From the NCBI GenBank assembly GCA_003242605.1, contig QGUZ01000043.1, positions 1-25,342 of the forward strand: a DNA stretch of 25,342 nt. The letters run 5' to 3'. A model generated the notes under the pieces. The model was not told the origin of the DNA. It saw only the letters and a list, made by a program, of their open reading frames with translations, and made no database searches. Below, piece after piece: positions 21,632 to 25,342 of this stretch (position 1 is its first letter; each line of letters begins with the position of its first letter). A program made the position numbers and the translations under genes. This DNA is from Actinomycetota bacterium (GTDB taxonomy: Bacteria; Actinomycetota; Actinomycetes; Streptosporangiales; Streptosporangiaceae).

Positions 21632-21653
21632 CGGCGGGCGGCCCGGCCCGCCG
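21632..21653. terminator. Hairpin ending the sigma/small-protein operon
   Basis: CGGCGGGC and GCCCGCCG form a perfect 8-bp stem with a 6-nt loop, starting 3 bp after the stop of the 149-aa gene. It suggests that the Ser/Thr kinase gene downstream has its own promoter. Confidence 0.6.
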
Positions 21654-21802
21654 CGGGCGCCCGGGCGGTACGACCGGCGCCGCACGGCCCGCGTCCGGCT
21701 GCGCGTTCCGCCGCGCCCGAATCCCGGCGAATCCCGACACCGAGCGTCGAACGGTGTCATTCCACCGAACGGCAGGTCTCAAGTTAAGAACGTCCCGCGG
21801 AC

Positions 21803-21825
21803 ACCAGGGATCACACTGGTAGCGT
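21803..21825 (+). promoter_or_regulatory. Probable promoter element of the Ser/Thr kinase gene
   Basis: TAGCGT (21820-21825) is a good -10 in an AT-richer patch ahead of the kinase gene. An inverted repeat ACCAG-N8-CTGGT (21803-21820) abuts it and could be an operator. There is no recognisable -35. Confidence 0.35.
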
Positions 21826-21871
21826 TCTGCCGCAAGAAGGAAATTTTGCCGGTGACTTCAGGGGGAACGTG

Positions 21872-23506
21872 GTGACGCAGCCGCTCACGGCGGACGACCC
21901 GCGCAGCCTGGGGGTGTATGAGCTGCTCGGGCGCCTGGGCGAGGGCGCGCAGGGCATCGTCTATCTGGGCCGCAGCCCGGCGGGCGAACAGGTGGCGATC
22001 AAACTGCTCCATGCGAGCCTCGCCGCTGATCCGCAGGCGCGTGAGCGGTTCCTGCGGGAGGTCTCGGTCGCCCAGCGGGTGGCCCGGTTCTGCACGGCCG
22101 CGGTGCTCCACGCCGACGTGGAGGGCAGCCGGCCGTACGTGGTGAGCGAGTACATCGCCGGCCCGTCGCTGCGCACGCTCGTCGAGCGCGAGGGGCCGCG
22201 CCGCGGGGCCGCCCTCGAGCGTCTGGCGATCAGCACCGCCACGGCGCTCGCCGCGATCCACCGGGCGGGCGTGCTCCACCGCGACTTCAAGCCCGCGAAC
22301 GTGCTCATCGGGCCCGAGGGCCCGGTGGTGATCGACTTCGGCATCGCCCGTGCGCTCGACATCCCGGGGGCCACGCGCACGGGCATGGCGGTCGGCACGC
22401 CGGCGTACATCGCGCCGGAGGTGCTCGCCGGGCAGCCGGCCACGCCCGCGTCGGACGTGTTCTCCTGGGGCGTCACGATGGTGTACGCCGCGACCGCGCG
22501 GCCCGCCTTCGGCGACGACTCCATCCCGACCGTGATGCACCGGATCCTCTACGAGGAGCCGGACCTGTCGCTCATGGAGCCGCCGCTGCGCGACCTGGTC
22601 GCCGCCTGCCTGGCGAAGGACCCGGCGCAGCGGCCCACGGCCGAGCAGCTCGTCACCGCGCTCACCGGGCAGCCCGCGCCGCCGCCCCCGGTCGCCCCGC
22701 CGCCGCCCCGGCAGCCGCAGCAGCCCGCGGCGCGGCCCAGCGGGATGACCGTCGGCATCATCGCGGCGGGCGTCGGCACCCTGCTGCTCGCCGCCGGGGC
22801 CGTGGTGGTCACGCAGGCCTACAACAAGGGCCCGTTCGCGCCTGCGCACACGCCCGCGGCCGCGCAGGCGGCGCAGAGCAGCACGCCGGCGCCCACGCCC
22901 ACGCCGACGCTCCAGCCGGCGACCGCCGTACCGGCGCGGGAGTCCGTGTCGCCGACGCCGCGCAGGCGCCGCACCCGCACGCCGATCCCGCAGACGCAGC
23001 CGACGCTGCCGCCGATGCCCACCGTCACCGTGACGGTGAAGCCCACCCCGAGCAAGGCCTCGCCGACGCGGTCGCGGCGGCCGACGCAGCGGCCCACGCC
23101 CAAGCGGACGACGCGGCCGCCGTCCCCGTCGCAGAAGCCGGAGCCGACGCCGACCAAGAGCTATCCGCCGGGCTCGACGCCGAACCCGTACAGCCCGGCG
23201 GGCGTGTGCGGCAGCGGCTTCACGGTGCTGGCCAGCCACTCGCACGGCAACGGCGGCACCACGTACCTGCTCTACAACGCCAAGCAGGGCACCAAGTGCG
23301 TGGTGACCATGGGCGACCTGGTGATCCCCGCCAAGGTCTTCATGAAGGCGGAGCTCACCGTCAAGGGCGGGACGTACGCGGTGGACAGCGGCACGTACAC
23401 CGCCTACGCCGGCCCGGTGCGCCTCGCCGCGAAGGGCAAGTGCGTCATGTGGGGCGGCACCTACGGCACCAAGAGCTGGCAGAGCCAGTGGGGTGCCTGC
23501 AACTGA
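21872..23506 (+). CDS. Receptor-like Ser/Thr protein kinase
   Basis: This 544-aa Hanks-type kinase has a cytosolic catalytic domain at about residues 15-265, with K44 in VAIKLL, D138 in HRDFKPANV, D155 in DFG, and GTPAYIAPE. A Pro-rich linker and one membrane helix (about 292-316) follow. An extracellular Pro/Thr/Ser/Arg stalk of roughly 120 residues then leads to a C-terminal domain of about 100 residues. That domain holds four cysteines (C446, two in KCVVTMGD and KCVMWGG, and C543 near the end) that could form disulphides. It carries no PASTA repeats, unlike PknB, so the ligand is not peptidoglycan in the usual way. The start is the second of two tandem GTGs, because GGGGGA is 5 nt before it. 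A hairpin separates it from the sigma operon upstream. A functional link with that operon is possible but not shown. Confidence 0.92.
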   Translation: MTQPLTADDPRSLGVYELLGRLGEGAQGIVYLGRSPAGEQVAIKLLHASLAADPQARERFLREVSVAQRVARFCTAAVLHADVEGSRPYVVSEYIAGPSLRTLVEREGPRRGAALERLAISTATALAAIHRAGVLHRDFKPANVLIGPEGPVVIDFGIARALDIPGATRTGMAVGTPAYIAPEVLAGQPATPASDVFSWGVTMVYAATARPAFGDDSIPTVMHRILYEEPDLSLMEPPLRDLVAACLAKDPAQRPTAEQLVTALTGQPAPPPPVAPPPPRQPQQPAARPSGMTVGIIAAGVGTLLLAAGAVVVTQAYNKGPFAPAHTPAAAQAAQSSTPAPTPTPTLQPATAVPARESVSPTPRRRRTRTPIPQTQPTLPPMPTVTVTVKPTPSKASPTRSRRPTQRPTPKRTTRPPSPSQKPEPTPTKSYPPGSTPNPYSPAGVCGSGFTVLASHSHGNGGTTYLLYNAKQGTKCVVTMGDLVIPAKVFMKAELTVKGGTYAVDSGTYTAYAGPVRLAAKGKCVMWGGTYGTKSWQSQWGACN

Positions 23507-23664
23507 CGGCGGGCCGGGCGCTCGCGGACGCGTGATCCGGTCGCCGTACCGGGGTACGGTGACGGCGCCGGGCGCACGGCCCCGCGCCCGGCGGCCGGCG
23601 CGGGCGGCGGCCCGCCCGCGGCGTCGGGCCGGGGCGGCCGCGCGAGGGAGGAGGCGAGCGTTCG

Positions 23665-24420
23665 ATGAGCCCACTGGTGCACGTCGCGGAGCGGGACGCG
23701 GTCGCGACGATCACCCTCGACTCGCCGCACAACCGCAACGCGCTCTCCCGGGCGCTGCTCGCCGAGCTGTCCGCGGCCCTCGACCGGGTCATCGCCGAGC
23801 CCGCGGTCCGGGTGATCGTGCTCACCGGCGCCGGGCCGGTGTTCTGCTCGGGCGCCGACCTGAAGGAGCAGACCGGCGGCGGCGCGCCGGTGACCGAGGC
23901 GCTCCCCCACGTGCTCACCACGATCTGGGAGAGCCCCAAGCCGGTGATCTGCCGGTTGAACGGCACGGCCCGCGCGGGCGGCCTCGGCCTGGTGACCGCC
24001 TGCGACTTCGCGATCGCCCCGGACACCACGACGTTCGCGTTCAGCGAGGTCCGGCTCGGCGTGGTGCCCGCCATGGTCGCGGTGACCGCACTGCGCCGCC
24101 TCGACCAGCGCGCCGCAGCCGAGTACTTCCTCACCGGTGAGGTGTTCGACGCCCGCCGCGCCGTGGAGATCGGGCTGCTCACCCGCGCGGTGCCCGCCGA
24201 GGAGCTCGACGCGACCGTGGCGCACTACGCCGACATGCTGCGCCGCGGCGGCCCCGAGGCGCTCGCCATCACCAAGCGGCTCGTCCGGACCGTGCCCGCC
24301 CTCCCCTTCGCGGAGGGCCTGCGCGAGATGAGCAGGCTCTCGGCCGAGCGGTTCACCTCGGCCGAGGGCCAGGAGGGCATCCGTGCCTTCCGCGAGAAGC
24401 GCGACCCGGCCTGGTACTGA
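23665..24420 (+). CDS. Enoyl-CoA hydratase/isomerase family protein
   Basis: This 251-aa crotonase-fold protein has oxyanion-hole motifs CSGADLKE (61-68) and ARAGGLGL (102-109). The two glutamates needed for water addition across a 2-enoyl-CoA are both in place: E128 in SEVRLGVVP and E153 in AAEYFLTG. A hydratase activity is therefore likely, in fatty-acid, branched-chain or leucine breakdown (a methylglutaconyl-CoA hydratase-like role is possible). The exact substrate cannot be fixed. The ATG at 23665 has GGGAGGAGG about 10 nt upstream. No other beta-oxidation gene lies in the window. It converges on the LuxR regulator gene with a short GGCCG-GTCA-CGGCC hairpin between them. Confidence 0.9.
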   Translation: MSPLVHVAERDAVATITLDSPHNRNALSRALLAELSAALDRVIAEPAVRVIVLTGAGPVFCSGADLKEQTGGGAPVTEALPHVLTTIWESPKPVICRLNGTARAGGLGLVTACDFAIAPDTTTFAFSEVRLGVVPAMVAVTALRRLDQRAAAEYFLTGEVFDARRAVEIGLLTRAVPAEELDATVAHYADMLRRGGPEALAITKRLVRTVPALPFAEGLREMSRLSAERFTSAEGQEGIRAFREKRDPAWY

Positions 24421-24434
24421 GGCCGGTCACGGCC
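24421..24434. terminator. Short hairpin between convergent hydratase and regulator genes
   Basis: GGCCG and CGGCC pair around GTCA immediately after the hydratase stop codon. The gap is only 24 bp, so the hairpin may serve both strands. A 5-bp stem is weak evidence. Confidence 0.35.
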
Positions 24435-24444
24435 GGGCGCGGCC

Positions 24445-25104
24445 CTAGGCCACCGGCGGCGTCGCGGCGGCGTCCCGGACGAGCAGCGCGGCCTGCACCC
24501 GGTTCTCGCAGCCGAGCTTGGCGAGCACCCGGCTGACGTACGTCTTCACGCTCGACTCGGTCATGGCGAGGCGGGCGGCGATCGCCGCGTTGGACAGCCC
24601 TTCGGCGAGGAGCGCCGCGACCCGGTGCTCGGCGGGGGCGAGCGCGGCGAGCCGTTCGGCCGCGGCGCGGCGGCGCGCGCTCTCCGCCGGTGCGAGCATG
24701 CCGAGCACGGTGCGGGTCACCGGCGGGGACAGGTAGGCGTCGCCGTCGTGGGCGGCGCGGACCGCGCGGATCAGCTCGTCGGGGGCGCAGTTCTTCAGCA
24801 CGAAGCCGGACGCGCCCGCGCCCAGCGCCCGGCGCACGTTCGGCTCGTCACCGAACGAGGTGAGGATGACCACCCGCACCGCGGGCACGCGGCGGCGCAG
24901 CTCCGCGAGCGCGGTCAGGCCGTCCATGCCCGGCATGCGGATGTCGAGCAGCGCGACGTCCACCCGGTGGCGCAGCGCCGCGTCCACGGCGGCCCGGCCG
25001 TCGGCGGCCTCGGCCACGACCGCGATGCCGGGGGCGGACTCCAGCACGGCGCGGATCCCCGCGGTCATCAGCGGCTCGTCCTCGGCGATCAGCACCCGGA
25101 TCAT
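24445..25104 (-). CDS. NarL/LuxR-family response regulator
   Basis: This 219-aa regulator has a receiver at about residues 2-118, with E8/D9, phospho-acceptor D54 in LLDIRMPGMDG, T82 in LTSFGDE and K104 in FVLKN. A LuxR-type helix-turn-helix spans about 150-212 (EHRVAALLAEGLSNAAIAARL and SSVKTYVSRVLAKLG). It is a DNA-binding activator or repressor normally phosphorylated by a HisKA_3-type kinase. The ATG at 25104 overlaps the stop of the upstream gene (ATGA), so it is translationally coupled to whatever is encoded there. A kinase would be expected, yet the visible end of that gene is a membrane helix. No targets can be named. Confidence 0.94.
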   Translation of the reverse strand: MIRVLIAEDEPLMTAGIRAVLESAPGIAVVAEAADGRAAVDAALRHRVDVALLDIRMPGMDGLTALAELRRRVPAVRVVILTSFGDEPNVRRALGAGASGFVLKNCAPDELIRAVRAAHDGDAYLSPPVTRTVLGMLAPAESARRRAAAERLAALAPAEHRVAALLAEGLSNAAIAARLAMTESSVKTYVSRVLAKLGCENRVQAALLVRDAAATPPVA

Positions 25105-25342
25105 CCCGGCACCCCCAGCACCATGGCGCCGGGCAGCACCACGAACAGCAGCGCGGCGATCGCCGCGGCGACCGGCCGCGGCGAGCCGTACGGCCGCAGG
25201 CCGGCGAGCCGGTGGCGGGCGGGCGCGGGCCCGCCGTCCGGCACGTGGCCGCCGCCGGGTACGGCGGCGCCGTCCCGGGCGGCGGGGGAGGGGGCGGGGG
25301 GGGGGGGCGGGGGCGGGGCGGGGGGGGGGGGGGGGGGGAGCG
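25101..25342 (-). CDS. C-terminal end of a membrane protein coupled to the regulator (partial)
   Basis: An open frame runs from the window edge to a TGA at 25101-25103, overlapping the start of the response regulator. Its last ~35 residues include a convincing membrane helix (PVAAAIAALLFVVLPGAMVL) after RLAGLRPYGSPR. Before that, the frame is almost pure proline and alanine, because it passes through the poly-G tract at the edge. The protein cannot be identified, and the proline-rich part may be a sequence artefact. The 4-nt overlap with the regulator supports a real gene. A sensor kinase would normally end in an ATPase domain, not a helix, so this may be another membrane component. Confidence 0.45.
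   Translation of the reverse strand, partial: LPPPPPPAPPPPPPPAPSPAARDGAAVPGGGHVPDGGPAPARHRLAGLRPYGSPRPVAAAIAALLFVVLPGAMVLGVPG
25284..25340. repeat. Poly-G tract at the window edge
   Basis: The last bases are almost entirely G on the plus strand, with uninterrupted runs of 12 (25296-25307) and 19 (25320-25338) broken by single C or A. This is far beyond the background composition. It may be a contig-end or sequencing artefact, or a true slippery, G-quadruplex-prone tract. Confidence 0.85.

Noticed and set aside
1..25342. tRNA, rRNA, CRISPR arrays, insertion sequences or prophage genes
   Set aside because: I found no cloverleaf-like sequence, regularly spaced repeat array, transposase or integrase motif on either strand.

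Overview
The window is very GC-rich, with strong G/C at third codon positions, GTG starts, TANNNT -10 boxes 6 nt before start codons (leaderless mRNAs) and gene families typical of actinomycetes. A filamentous actinomycete, probably of the Streptosporangiales, is the best guess; the genus cannot be fixed from the sequence alone.

Layout. At 1-2251 there is the first few codons of a probable Rrf2-type regulator with an operator-like palindrome, then a PAS-GAF-SpoIIE-HATPase phosphatase. At 2314-4017 is a PolX-type protein with an intact PHP nuclease domain but a polymerase site that has lost its carboxylates. At 4178-11361 is a carboxylate-uptake and sensing block, all on the minus strand: a LytS-like histidine kinase, a LytTR response regulator, a small membrane protein with a sodium:solute symporter, then DUF485 with an ActP-type acetate symporter. 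At 11664-15308 are a 140-aa protein of unknown function, a HIT hydrolase, a diacylglycerol-kinase-like lipid kinase and an isolated cytochrome c oxidase subunit I gene. At 15861-21629 is the most unusual block: a TPR-CHAT protease and a cytoplasmic subtilisin-like protease transcribed divergently from 88 bp, followed by an ECF-type sigma factor with a long disordered N-terminus and a 149-aa partner protein. At 21872-25342 are a receptor-type Ser/Thr kinase, an enoyl-CoA hydratase, a NarL/LuxR response regulator and the end of an unidentified membrane protein that runs into a poly-G tract at the window edge.

How the genes may work together. The LytS/LytTR pair abuts the first symporter operon, with 4-nt gene overlaps. 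A 13-bp direct repeat with 21-bp period, of the kind LytTR proteins bind, lies ahead of the second symporter operon, next to a CRP-like palindrome. This suggests one carboxylate sensor controlling two transporters. The CHAT/S8/sigma/small-protein set looks like a proteolytic signalling or conflict module. In architecture it recalls the TPR-CHAT protease, cleavable partner and RpoE-type sigma factor of the type III-E CRISPR 'Craspase' system, but no CRISPR components are present here. Its function is inference.
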